Assembly: GCF_000346465.2 (NCBI RefSeq)
Contig: NC_034009.1
Coordinates: forward strand, 9,673,401-9,737,400
Origin: Prunus persica
Taxonomy: Eukaryota > Streptophyta > Magnoliopsida > Rosales > Rosaceae
Direction of reading: 5' to 3'
Length of the DNA: 64,000 bases
A program made the translations under genes and the position numbers. The notes beneath the pieces were generated by a model. That model had not been told where the DNA came from and made no database searches. It saw only the letters and a program-made list of their open reading frames with translations. Shown piece after piece: positions 22,944-32,962 of this stretch. The first letter of the stretch is position 1. The number at the start of each line of letters is the position of its first letter.

Positions 22944-25304
22944 ATGGAAAGATTTTTTAAGAGAAAGTCATCATTGGGTAGTTCGGATAGTGTGGGAAGT
23001 TCAAAAACTTCAAGTTCAAGACAAAGTGAGTTAGATGAGGTTTTGGCTAATCTTCAGGCAGACCCGGGACTAAGAATTCGTATGATTGAGTATGATGCTA
23101 ATATTAGAGATGAGGTTCGAAGAGCATATCTACAAAAAGGACCTTGTCAACCTAGAGGTCATTCTTTCCCACAAAGTAATATCTCAGAACTTAATCGACG
23201 CTTCATTCCCCAATGGTTTGGTGAATTTGATTGGTTGGAGTATAGTGTATCTAAAGATGCTGCATTTTGTCTTTATTGCTATCTCTTTAAATCCAATTTT
23301 GAACAAGTGGGTAGTGAAGCCTTCACTGGAGCAGGGTTTAAGAATTGGAAGAAAGGGAGAGAAAGAATGAAGGTGCATGTTGGACCGGTTGGTAGTGTTC
23401 ATAATAAAGCTAGAGAAGCCTCTACAAATTTGATGAATCAAAATACACATATTGAAACGGCTGTGAGCAAACACTCTGAACAAGCTCGTATGGCATATCG
23501 AAGATGCTTAATTGCATCAATCAAGTGCACTAAGTTTCTATTGAGACAAGGTCTTTCTTTTCGTGGAAATGATGAAAGTGCCACTTCAAGCAATAGGGGA
23601 AATTACTTGGAGTTATTGCAATTCCTTGCAGACAATGATGAGAAAGTTAAAGAAGTTGTGTTGGAAAATGCTCCGGGGAATCTCAAGTTAGTAGCTCCAA
23701 AGATTCAAAAAGATATTGTGAATGCATGTGCCGGGGAAACACTTGATGTCATCATGAGTGGTTTAAAAGATAGATTCTTTTCTATATTGGTGGATGAAGC
23801 ACGCGATATTTCTGTGAAAGAGCAAATGGCTATGGTGTTGCGTTATGTGGATGACAAAGGGCATGTAATTGAGAGGTTTGTGGGGGTTCAACATGTTACC
23901 GACACCACTTCAAGTACACTAAAGGATGCCATTGACATATTCTTTTCTTCCAATGGTTTGAGCTTTTCCAAGTTACGAGGACAAGGTTATGATGGAGCTA
24001 GCAATATGAGAGGTGAGTTGAATGGCCTTAAAACAAAGATTTTGAGAGAACAACCTTGTGCCTACTATGTTCATTGCTTTGCTCATCAACTTCAACTAGC
24101 ACTTGTTGCCGTAGCAAAGAAGAATATTGATATTGCCTCTTTCTTCACAACCACTAATAGTGTGGTTAACCATGTTGGAGCATCGTGTAAGCGGCGTGAT
24201 GCACTTAGAGCACAACTCCAAGAAGAACTTGTGATAGCTTTTGAAAATGATTGTCTTATAACGGGGCGAGGTTTGCATCAAGAAACAAGTCTCATACGTG
24301 CTGGTGACACACGATGGAGCTCACATTACGGTACCATTATTAGCATCATTTCTATGTTTTCATCTGTGATTCATGTGCTTCAAATGATTATTGATGATAA
24401 TCCCAATGATAGTGCCGGTGAAGCAAATAAGATTCAAAGGGAAATGCTTACTTTTCAGTTTGTGTTTCACCTATTCTTAATGAAGGCTATATTAGGACTC
24501 ACAAATGATGTGTCACAAGCATTGCAAAAGAAAGATCAAGAAATTGTGAATGCAATGGCTTTGGTGAAATCATGCAAGGAAAAACTACATTGGATGAGGA
24601 ATAATGGGTTTGATGCATTGGTTGAAGAGGTGTCTTCATTTTGTGACAAACATCATATTGATGTTCCTACCATGGATGAGCCCTTCGTACTTCCAGGGAG
24701 GTCAAGGTGTAATGCTCCAATAAAGACAAATCGTCATCATTATCGTGTGGAGCTCTTTATTTATGTCATTGACGAGCAACTTACGGAGTTAGATGATCGT
24801 TTTAATGAGGTAAATACTGAGTTGCTTATTTGTTTGGCATGTTTGAGTCCAAATGATTCATTTGTAGCTTTTGATAAACAAAAGTTACTTCGTCTTGCTC
24901 AATTTTATCCTCAAGACTTTTCTTATGGGGATCTTTTGGCACTTGATGATCAACTTGAGCTTTATATTCATTATGTGAGTTCGAGTAGTGATTTCTCTGA
25001 CTTGCACGGGATTGGTGATCTTGCAAAAAAAATGGTGGAGACAAGGATGCATCGAGCATTCAATTATGTGTATTTGCTTATTACATTGGCTCTAGTTTTA
25101 CCGGTTGCTACTGCTTCAATCGAGAGGGCATTCTCCGTCATGAATATTATCAAAGGTCCACTTCGGAACAAAATGGGAGATCAATGGTTGAGTGATAGCT
25201 TGCTTGTTTATGTTGAGAAGGATGTTTTTGATTGTATTGAAAATGAAGCTATAATGCTACGTTTTCAAAATATGAACCTCGTCGTGGCCAATTGTAATTT
25301 GTAA
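22944..25304 (+). CDS. hAT transposase, TTF-type zinc finger / DUF4371 (ZMM5-like)
   Basis: The 786-residue open frame is uninterrupted. It cuts and inserts the element through an RNase H-like fold. The N-terminus is a Ser-rich tail, then a TTF-type zinc finger region (QWFGEFDWLEYSVSKDAAFC, then LYCYLF). The DUF4371 core has the predicted catalytic Asp in ILVDEARD (about residue 284) and the second in GYDGASNM (about 349). The hAT C-terminal dimerisation region holds the catalytic Glu in SIERAFSVM (about 725). I chose ATG 22944 (MERFFKRKSS) over 22905. A splice acceptor (TTATGTAG) ends at 22939, and a donor (AAG/GTAAAT) at 22513/22514 gives an intron in the leader. It contrasts with every other transposase in the LARD-like stack, all of which are broken. 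A domesticated gene is less likely given TIRs and target duplication. Confidence 0.93.
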   Translation: MERFFKRKSSLGSSDSVGSSKTSSSRQSELDEVLANLQADPGLRIRMIEYDANIRDEVRRAYLQKGPCQPRGHSFPQSNISELNRRFIPQWFGEFDWLEYSVSKDAAFCLYCYLFKSNFEQVGSEAFTGAGFKNWKKGRERMKVHVGPVGSVHNKAREASTNLMNQNTHIETAVSKHSEQARMAYRRCLIASIKCTKFLLRQGLSFRGNDESATSSNRGNYLELLQFLADNDEKVKEVVLENAPGNLKLVAPKIQKDIVNACAGETLDVIMSGLKDRFFSILVDEARDISVKEQMAMVLRYVDDKGHVIERFVGVQHVTDTTSSTLKDAIDIFFSSNGLSFSKLRGQGYDGASNMRGELNGLKTKILREQPCAYYVHCFAHQLQLALVAVAKKNIDIASFFTTTNSVVNHVGASCKRRDALRAQLQEELVIAFENDCLITGRGLHQETSLIRAGDTRWSSHYGTIISIISMFSSVIHVLQMIIDDNPNDSAGEANKIQREMLTFQFVFHLFLMKAILGLTNDVSQALQKKDQEIVNAMALVKSCKEKLHWMRNNGFDALVEEVSSFCDKHHIDVPTMDEPFVLPGRSRCNAPIKTNRHHYRVELFIYVIDEQLTELDDRFNEVNTELLICLACLSPNDSFVAFDKQKLLRLAQFYPQDFSYGDLLALDDQLELYIHYVSSSSDFSDLHGIGDLAKKMVETRMHRAFNYVYLLITLALVLPVATASIERAFSVMNIIKGPLRNKMGDQWLSDSLLVYVEKDVFDCIENEAIMLRFQNMNLVVANCNL

Positions 25305-25519
25305 TGTTGTTTTTTTACATGAATTATGAATGAATGTACTCTAGTTTTATTTTCAATGTTATTTTAATCTTTCAAAAAAAAAAATTAAACTTTTACACTA
25401 TGACCCCACGACACAAAATTCCTGGGTCCGTCCCTGCTGGTCAGAATCAAGGAGTGACAGAGGCAAAGTTGGGTGGTTGGTGGAAACGAGCCCATTTTGT
25501 CACTGCGCTTGGCAGTCGG

Positions 25520-25680
25520 GTTGGCCATGCAAGGTGGCGGCGACCATGCAAAGTGGTCGGTGCTCATCCACGGTGGTCGGGTCTGTCATGCAAGGTGACG
25601 GGCGACGATGCAAAGTGGTCGGCTTCCAGCCACGGTGGTCGGCTTCCATCCACGGTGGTCGGGTCGGGTCATAATTTAGT
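25520..25680. repeat. CCACGGTGGTCGG minisatellite
   Basis: Degenerate units mix CCACGGTGGTCGG and GCAAAGTGGTCGG. They belong to the LARD-like interior right of the hAT and give spurious open frames on both strands. Confidence 0.75.
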
Positions 25681-26366
25681 TTATGTACCGACACATAATA
25701 ACAATATCATAAGATATTTTGCTATGACAACCCATCACAGGTATTAAGTTGAGATATTATACCTAGATATTTATGTTTAGATATTTATAGAAATAAATAT
25801 TATGCAAACAGATATTTATGCAAACAGTACATAACAGATATTTTGTTGGGATGAAGATATCTTGTAACAGGTGATCTCATTCGAGAGGAGAATAGAGTGT
25901 GAGGAGGTGGCGGCTCTGTTTTCTGCAGAAACAGAGCATTGCAGAGAGCTGCCTCCTTTTGTTTGTTTCATGTTTGTTTCCAAGGATGGGAGATTGGAGC
26001 GAGGCTTTGATGGTGGAGTGGATGTTGAAGCAGATGAGAGCTATGTGACCATTTTTCCATGACGAGGACAAGGAGCTTGGTGGTGTTGGGGGGTGTCGAC
26101 AAAGACCCCAACAACTACCTTAACTTGGATGCTATGATTGTGAGTGACTGGCGTGGTAGCAGCGGTGGTCGACGTCGACAATCGAGCCGGTTGCTGCTCC
26201 AGTGTTTCTTCTCTTCATTGTTTTGCTTTGGTTTTCCCCCCACCGTGCCAAAGGGAGAGGTAAGAGAGGATACGTACCTCTTGTCTCAGAAGGGAGAATG
26301 ATTTCTGAGTTTGATTTTTGAGAAACCAATGAGTATTGAGTGGCTTGATCAATTCCTGGTAAAGGG

Positions 26367-26600
26367 TGTTTGCGTGACTTGTGGATATTGACTTACTTTC
26401 CTTATACACCAAGAATTCCCATTATAACTGTAATTGATTTATTTTAATTCCTGATTTCTTATTGTAAATGGATTTAGGAATTTATTATTTACTTGCCTAT
26501 TCAGATTTCGTTGTATTATAAATATGACCTCCTACAAGGAGAAGAATACACAGAAAATTCCCACAAACAAATATTCTCTCATAGTTTTTATATTTTAGCA
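26367..26600 (+). repeat. 5' LTR of plus-strand Copia
   Basis: It starts TGTTTGCGTGACTTGTGG and ends ATATTTTAGCA. TATTATAAATATGACC inside it is a TATA-box candidate. Confidence 0.93.
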
Positions 26601-26658
26601 TTGTATCAGAGTGGCGATCTTGAAATTGCTGACTCTAGTTTCAACCCCCGCCGCTGCT

Positions 26659-29600
26659 ATGAGGGTTGATGATTTTTTCAACCCTCATGGAGGTAGCACC
26701 ACCGACTCCTTCTCTCATTCTCAACCAACCATCGTTGAGTTGAGTGCCCAGATGGCTCAGCTCATACAGATGCAGACTTTGACCCCGAACCCGATCCAGA
26801 ATCAGGATCCTCTTTTGACGACCCCGACCCCGATTATGATAACGACGACCCCGACCCCCACTTCGATGATGACCCCGACCCCGAATTTGTCTCTGATTCA
26901 GACCCCGATACTGATTTCGACTCCGACTCCGGCCCCGACTTAGGCTCAGATTCTGATCCAAATTCCTACTCAACCTGTATCCTATGTCTTCCGCTGCACA
27001 GATTCTGACTTCTCGACTAACGACCCCGACACATGGACCAGATTGCGCATACTGTGGTGATCCGAGACACACTTGTGAGACTTGTTTTAAATTGCATGGC
27101 TACCCCGGTTGGTGGGCTACTCTTACAGATCGAGGACAATGCAATATGACCAGTAATGGTACTGGTTATGGATTCCATACTTCCGATAAGATTGATTCCA
27201 GGAGTTGGATAATTAATTCCGGTGCAACTGATCATATGACGTTTGATCCTGACGATTTTCTGAATACTACACAACCTCGACGAACCTGTATTGCAAATGC
27301 CAATGGTGTTACTTATCCTGTGACAGGGGCTGGCACTGTTGCACTTTCATCCTCTCTCACACTGTCTAATACTTTACTTGTTCCATCTTTATCCACTAAA
27401 TTGTTGTCAGTTAGTCAGCTTCCTGAACAATTGAATTGTTGTGTACTCATTTACCCGAGTTTTTGTTTGCTTCAGGATATAAACACTAAGGAGATTCTTG
27501 GTCGTGGTACTAAGAGAGGGGGCCTATATTATGTCGATGACTTCAGTCCCGGCGTGGCTAACAGTGTGACACATTCCTTTGATAGCAAACAAAAGCAAAT
27601 CTGGTTGTGGCACCGTCGATTGGGACATCCGTCTTTTAGTTATATGAAGCATCTTATACCAGATTTCTTCTCAGGATTCAAGGACTCCGACTTCACATGT
27701 GATACTTGTATTTTGGCCAAGAGTCACCGTGTGCCCTACCCGTTGAGTACGAACAAGTGTACTGCTCCATTTACCTTAATTCACTCTGATGTCTGGGGAC
27801 CTTCGCCTATCACTGCTCCTTCTGGTGTTCGATGGTTTGTCACATTCATCGATGATTGTACACGGATGACATAACTTTATTTGTTGAAGAATAAAAACGA
27901 AGTGTTTTCCCGTTTTCAGTCCTTCCATAAACAGATGAAAACACAGTTTAATGCTCAAATCCAGATTCTTCGCTTAGACAACGGTGGAGAATTTATCAAT
28001 CATGACTTTCAAACTTACTTCCAACAACATGGAATTATCCATGAGACGACTTGTCCTCAGACACCGCAGCAAAATGGTGTTGCTGAACGAAAGAATCGAC
28101 ATCTTCTTGAAACCGCCCGAGCACTTCTGATTGGCGCTTATGTTCCTCGCCATCACTGGGATGATGTTATTGTCACCGCAGTTCACCTGATCAACCGCAT
28201 GCCTTCTGGTGTATTGACCTTTAAAACTCCCTTACAGGTGCTTGCAGAACACAGACCTCTGCCCTCTGTTTTGGTACTCACACCCCGAATCTTTAGATGT
28301 GTGGCTTTCGTTCATCTCCACAAAAATCAACGTAGCAAATTTGATCTCTGTGCGCTTCGTTGTGTTTTTGTGGGTTATGCCACTCATCAGAAAGCTTACC
28401 GCTGTTATCACCCTCCTACCCAACGAACCTATGTCACTTTGGATGTGACCTTTCTGGAATCTGAGCTGTTCTTCCATGACCCATCATCCAATTCTACGCT
28501 TCAGGGGGAGATACAAAGTGAAGAGCGGAATTGGAGCAACTTGGAAAACAAAGAAATTCTTCTCTGTACAGAAATGATTGACCATCCCGAGTCTGGAGCA
28601 CGAGATTACTCTTTGTCAAAAAGCGACCAATCGCCCATTCATAGCCATCAATTGCCTGACCCACCTGATCCATGCAAAGATATTTCTGATCCGAGTTTCA
28701 CATCTACAGGCAATACAGAACAACAAGATGAAGACCCCCTCTCTAACTCAACAGTACCAACAGACCAATCTCCTGAGAATATCCTTGAGGTACCTACTCC
28801 TACTAGACTTGTACATTTAGATGATAAAACTATTGGATATCAATTACCTTCCAGGCAAAATCGTGGGAAGCCACCAAACCGTTATTCACCTGATATTGGC
28901 AAGACATCCAAGTATCCAATTGCAAATCATGTATCCACTGAGAAGCTGTCTGAACCACTCAAGGCTTTTGTGCATCAGTTGTCTGCTATCCATATTCCAA
29001 CCAAGGTCTCTGAAGCATTGAAAGATCCTAAGTGGGTCCAAGCTATAAAAGAGGAGATGAAAGCTCTTGAGAAAAATCAAACTTGGACATTGGAGACTAT
29101 ACCACGAGGAAAAAAAACTATCGGATGTAGATGGGTGTTTACTATAAAACACAATGCAGATGGATCTATCAAGCGATACAAGGCAAGACTTGTGGCAAAA
29201 GGGTACACACAGACCTATGGTATAGACTATGAAGAAATCTTTGCTCCAGTTGCAAAGTTAAACACCGTCAAAATCTTATTGTCTCTTGTAGCTAATTTGG
29301 ATTGGCCACTACATGGACATTCCTCCTGGATATAATACTTCTCAGACTGGAACAGTTTGCAGGTTACGAAAAGCATTGTATGGATTGAAACAGTCACCAC
29401 ATGCATGGTTTGGACGGTTCACCATGGCAATGAAGAATAATGGTTTCAAACAGTGCAACTCAGATCATACTCTGTTCTTCAAACATCGAAAAGGGAAGAT
29501 AACAGCATTAATAATCTATGTTGATGATATGATTATTACTGGGAATGATAAACAGGAAATATCACAGCTACAAGACTATCTGGCTACGAAGTTTGAGATA

Positions 29601-30472
29601 AAGGATCTAGGTGGACTCAAGTATTTCTTGGGAATTGAGGTGGCTCGATCACAGCAAGGCGTATTTCTCTCTCAAAGGAAATATGTCTTGGACTTGTTGA
29701 CAGACACAGGAATGCTAGATTGCAAACCTGCGGACACTCCTATTGTTCAGAATCATCATCTTGGAGAATATCCGGATCAAGTTCCAACTAACAAAGAAAG
29801 ATACCAAAGGTTAGTGGGAAAATTGATCTATTTGTCACATACTCGACCAGACATTGCTTATGGGTGAACGTTGTCAGTCAATTTATGCACTCTCCAAGTG
29901 AAGATCACATGAATGCAGTTCTTCGGATACTTAGATATTTGAAGTCTGCACCTGAAAAAGGACTTATGTTCTCAAAGCATGGTCATCTAAATATTGATGG
30001 TTATTCAGATGCAGATTGGGCAGGTAATGTAACAGATAGAAAATTCACATCGGGTTACTTCACATTCGTGGGAGGTAATTTGGTGACATGGAGGAGCAAG
30101 AAACAGAATGTAGTAGCTTTATCCAGTGCAGAAGCCGAGTTCAAAGGCATGACTAAAGGCATTTGTGAACTTCTTTGGTTAAGAAAGTTGCTTATTGAAC
30201 TTGGGTATAAACCTACATCCACAATGAATCTCTTTTGTGACAACAAGGCTGCTATAGCCATTGCACAAAATCCGGTTCAGCATGATCGTACTAAACATGT
30301 TGAGGTGGATCGACACTTCATCAAACAGAAGCTTGAGGCTAAAGTGTTTCAGTTCCCTTTTGTGAAATCCGAGGATTAATTGGCAGATATTTTGACAAAG
30401 GCAATTTCCAATAAAGCATTCCATAATTCACTGGATCAGTTAGGCATTGGCGACATCTATGCACCAACGTGA
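26659..30472 (+). pseudogene. Copia gag-pol, broken
   Basis: Gag is reduced to about 95 residues of Thr/Pro repeats (to 26943); the usual Gag core is absent. After a frame change come a zinc knuckle (CAYCGDPRHTCETC), a protease motif reading WIINSGATDHM where DSG is expected, and the pre-integrase zinc motif (HRRLGHPS, CDTC). Then follows the integrase core (LRLDNGGEF, TPQQNGVAERKNRHLLE), with an in-frame stop at 27872-27874 where a Trp is usual. About 16-20 codons are lost at the start of the reverse transcriptase near 29310, with a frameshift. The polymerase motif YVDDM (about 29520) survives. A 1-nt shift follows near 29865, then RNase H (DADWAG, SSAEAE) and a stop at 30377. It cannot encode working enzymes. 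Confidence 0.93.
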
Positions 30473-30479
30473 GGGGGAG

Positions 30480-30713
30480 TATTGGCATGACTTGTGGATA
30501 TTGACTTACTTTCCTTACACACCAAGAATTCCTATTATAACTGTAATTGATTTATTTTAATTCCTGATTTCCTACTGTAAATGGATTTAGGAATTTATTA
30601 TTTACTTGCCCATTCAGGTTTCATTGTATTATAAATATGACCTCTTACAAGGAGAAGAATACACAAAAAATTCCCACAAACAAATATTCTCTCATAGTTT
30701 TCATATTTTAGCA
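30480..30713 (+). repeat. 3' LTR of plus-strand Copia
   Basis: It matches 26367-26600 with about 13 differences, including the first dinucleotide (TA in place of TG). Confidence 0.93.
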
Positions 30714-30892
30714 AAGGGTTCCTCCGGTTTTCTCATGTTTTGGATATTGATGCTGTGAAGCAGTTGAGTGTGGTGCCTGAATGATTTGAAACATAGAGGA
30801 TTGATGGAGATACCATGGCCAGAGATCGTTGCTGGCTCAGTGGCGACAAGAATGACATGAACTTCTATGCGGTTCCCACAGATGGGGCTAAA

Positions 30893-31253
30893 TGTTGAAC
30901 CTGTAACTTTGGGACAGCCGTAATGTCGCAATCATACAGGTAGAACGAAGAGATTGAGTGGTTCACCATAAAATCAGGTTACATCCACTGATTGTTGTAT
31001 TGGTATATATGTGTAGAGATTACATTGGGATAGTCTAGAGCCTTTCCAAATGGGAGAGGAGAGAGATCTGGAGGAAAGGAGAGAGAGTTTCCAGGAGCCC
31101 TCTCTTCTCATGGCTCCCTCTCTATTTTGTGGTCCCCCTTCAGCAAGAGGAGAGAGTCCCTTTTGTAGAACAACCACCCGCGACTTCTATCCTTAGGCCT
31201 GCCGACGTGGCAGTCCATTAGAGGCCCACCCAAGTGAGGTTAGGGCATCAACA
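30893..31253 (-). repeat. 5' LTR of LARD-like element
   Basis: It is 361 bp on this strand, from TGTTGAACC to GGGCATCAACA, bounded by the primer-site-like sequence on its left and target duplication ATTAG on its right. Confidence 0.75.
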
Positions 31254-31258
31254 ATTAG

Positions 31259-32182
31259 AATTTGAGTTGGAAAGAGAGAGCGAAATGTTTTCGAGGGAGG
31301 GTGAAATCTGAAAATTTTAAGTCGCGGTCAAATATTTGAAAGGCACTCATGTTTAAACAACGACGAAAACAATCCAAAATGTCGTTTAAGGATACAACTT
31401 AGATGATGATTATTACATGTACGCTTTTACTACAACGGTCCACGTTGTAGTAAATACTTTTCACAGCGCAAAAACCATAACCGACATCTTATAAAATAAA
31501 ATAATTAGGTGGGCTTTAGTTTTCGCGGGATTTGAAAGCATGTGACCAATAGCGTAATTGACCAAAAAGAAAAAAGGAAACCGGCATCATTTCAATATAC
31601 CCTAAACCCTAAACCCTAATTTCTTTATTTTTAATTTACAAAAATTTGAAAAAAAAAATACACAAGAATGAGAAAAATTAACCAAAATTTGATAAAGACT
31701 CCTTACAACAATGCCTTCTATATTAGCATGGTAAAATTAGAATTTCATATATCTGAATTTATCGCCACCAATGGATCACACAAACCTTAAGGTTATATTA
31801 TGAAAGTATAAGTACTATTGTGCTTTGTCTATAAACAATTTTGAGTTTTGGTTGTCATTTATAATTTTTATAACTAAAATGACATTTTTCAAAGCTTTAA
31901 GGGGAAGACAATCTCTCAATGAGTGCATAGTAGTTGTCAGTTCATTTTTTGGATTTTTTAAAATTTATTAGGAATATTAGGAAGTAAATACAATAAAAAA
32001 TCATATTAATGGGAAATGAAATGTGGCAGGTGCTCATAGGCTTACTCCCGCATTTCTGACTCATGTAGCAATAAGAGATTCAGAGAGCGAGATAGCTTAT
32101 ATACAACATCAAATGCATAGACATACAAAGTCCAGAGAAAACCAGCATTCTTTATCATAAATACAGATAAAAGCAATTGCAC

Positions 32183-32220
<38 letters not shown>

Positions 32221-32440
32221 TGTGTGTGTGTGTGAGTGAAGATAGCTTGTAAAACAATTAAAATAAAAACAACTCTAACTCAACCATCTAAATCGTCATG
32301 GTATTTCACCCCAAACGATGATTTCTTGACAAAACCGACGTACTATGGAGTTTCAAACGACGGTAAATAAATACCATCGTTGTGTGAGATTTCAAACGAC
32401 GTTGAGGAAAAACAACGATGTCTAATTCAAATTCATAATG
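31259..32440. other. CACTA interior, diverged copy of 39425-40010
   Basis: The stretch 31480-32100 follows 39425-40010 phrase by phrase (AACCGGCATC, CCCTAAACCCTAA, TGCTCATAGGCTTACTC, CAGAGAGCGAGAT) but is clearly more diverged than copies A and B. CGACGG motifs resume at 32330-32410. A (AG)n(TG)n microsatellite sits at 32186-32234. No gene seen. Confidence 0.65.
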
Positions 32441-32759
32441 CTTTGTAATACAAATTTAAAACAGAATGAGTGAATTTAGGCTTACAATTAATCTTGCTTT
32501 CTTTTCATCCTTTGGATGAAGGATGTTACCATGTTTGTTTTCTCTAGCTTTCCTCCATAATAGAGATCGATCTATTTCTTCACCAGACATGTTTTCCTCC
32601 AATTGGTCCTCCAAACCAATATACCCTTTACGAGAAAACCGATGATTGTACTCGCATTTCTCCTTCCTCTGTGATTATTCAGTATGCACAACCACAAATT
32701 CTTCGGATAACTTTGAAAAGGCATCCCAATATGATTTCTCTATGAATGGATATAGTTTA
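32440..32759 (-). pseudogene. TNPA-like CACTA protein, C-terminal exon
   Basis: On the minus strand this reads SYWDAFSKLSEEFVVV at its upstream end, then RFSRKGYIGLEDQL, EEIDRSLLWRKAR and KHGNILHPKDEKKA. This is the pattern of plant Transposase_24-type proteins (Arg-Gly-Tyr phrase followed by Asp-Arg...Leu-Trp...Ala-Arg). The exon is cut by the Copia element at its upstream edge. If the Copia and one target duplication are ignored, the frame joins the exon at 37559-37960. It carries a stop in at least one place (near 32680), so it is not functional. Confidence 0.65.
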
Positions 32760-32955
32760 AGTCAAACAATATTTTTGGGTTGTATTTCATTCTCCAAAAT
32801 GAGGTATTTATAATACAAGCTTACAAACCCTAGTAGGGTTATACTAGGAAATAAGATAAAGTCCTAATTACATAATATCTATACAAAAAGGAAATAAATA
32901 GAATCCTAACATACTAGGAAGTAAATCTCCTAATTACACTAGGATCTTGCTAACA
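32760..32955 (-). repeat. 3' LTR of minus-strand Copia
   Basis: It is 196 bp, similar to 37347-37553 but lacking a short stretch near its left edge (ATGGGTAGAAT in the other LTR). Confidence 0.92.
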
Positions 32956-32962
32956 CTCCCCC

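Larger units (their letters stand above)
21843..25436 (+). mobile_element. hAT transposon with intact transposase
   Basis: The 8-bp target duplication CTGGTCAG is exact on both sides (21835-21842 and 25437-25444). Terminal inverted repeats are CAAGGACGGACCCA and, inverted, CAGGGACGGACCCA (one mismatch), close to the usual hAT end CAGGGGCGGA. The 3594-bp element has one gene, which fills most of it. It lies inside the LARD-like element and so inserted later. Short, matching ends and an undamaged gene suggest an autonomous or recently active copy. Confidence 0.9.
26367..30713 (+). mobile_element. Copia retrotransposon, plus strand, decayed
   Basis: Two 234-bp LTRs (26367-26600 and 30480-30713) differ at about 13 sites by eye. 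The target duplication is AAGGG (26362-26366 and 30714-30718). TTGTATCAGAGTGG after the left LTR is a tRNA-Met-type primer site, and GAGGGGGAG before the right LTR is the polypurine tract. Gene order protease - integrase - reverse transcriptase - RNase H defines Ty1/Copia. It sits inside the LARD-like element. Confidence 0.95.
19879..31253 (-). mobile_element. Large non-coding LTR retrotransposon (LARD-like), nested
   Basis: It is flanked by a 5-bp target duplication ATTAG (19874-19878 and 31254-31258). LTR sequence starting TGTTGAACCTGTAACTTTGG is present at both ends. Just left of the right-hand LTR, GTTCCCACAGATGGGGCTAA (about 30871-30891) reads on the minus strand as a TGGCGCCGTCTGTGGGAA-like primer binding site, so the element runs leftward. 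After subtracting the hAT and Copia insertions about 3.4 kb remains, with no gag or pol that I can recognise. It would need enzymes from another element. Interior sections not listed separately (21180-21656, 25681-26361, 30719-30870) show no supported gene. Confidence 0.78.

Noticed and set aside
25334..25747. 137-codon open frame after the hAT gene
   Set aside because: It crosses the hAT right end, the target duplication and a minisatellite, so it cannot be a single gene.
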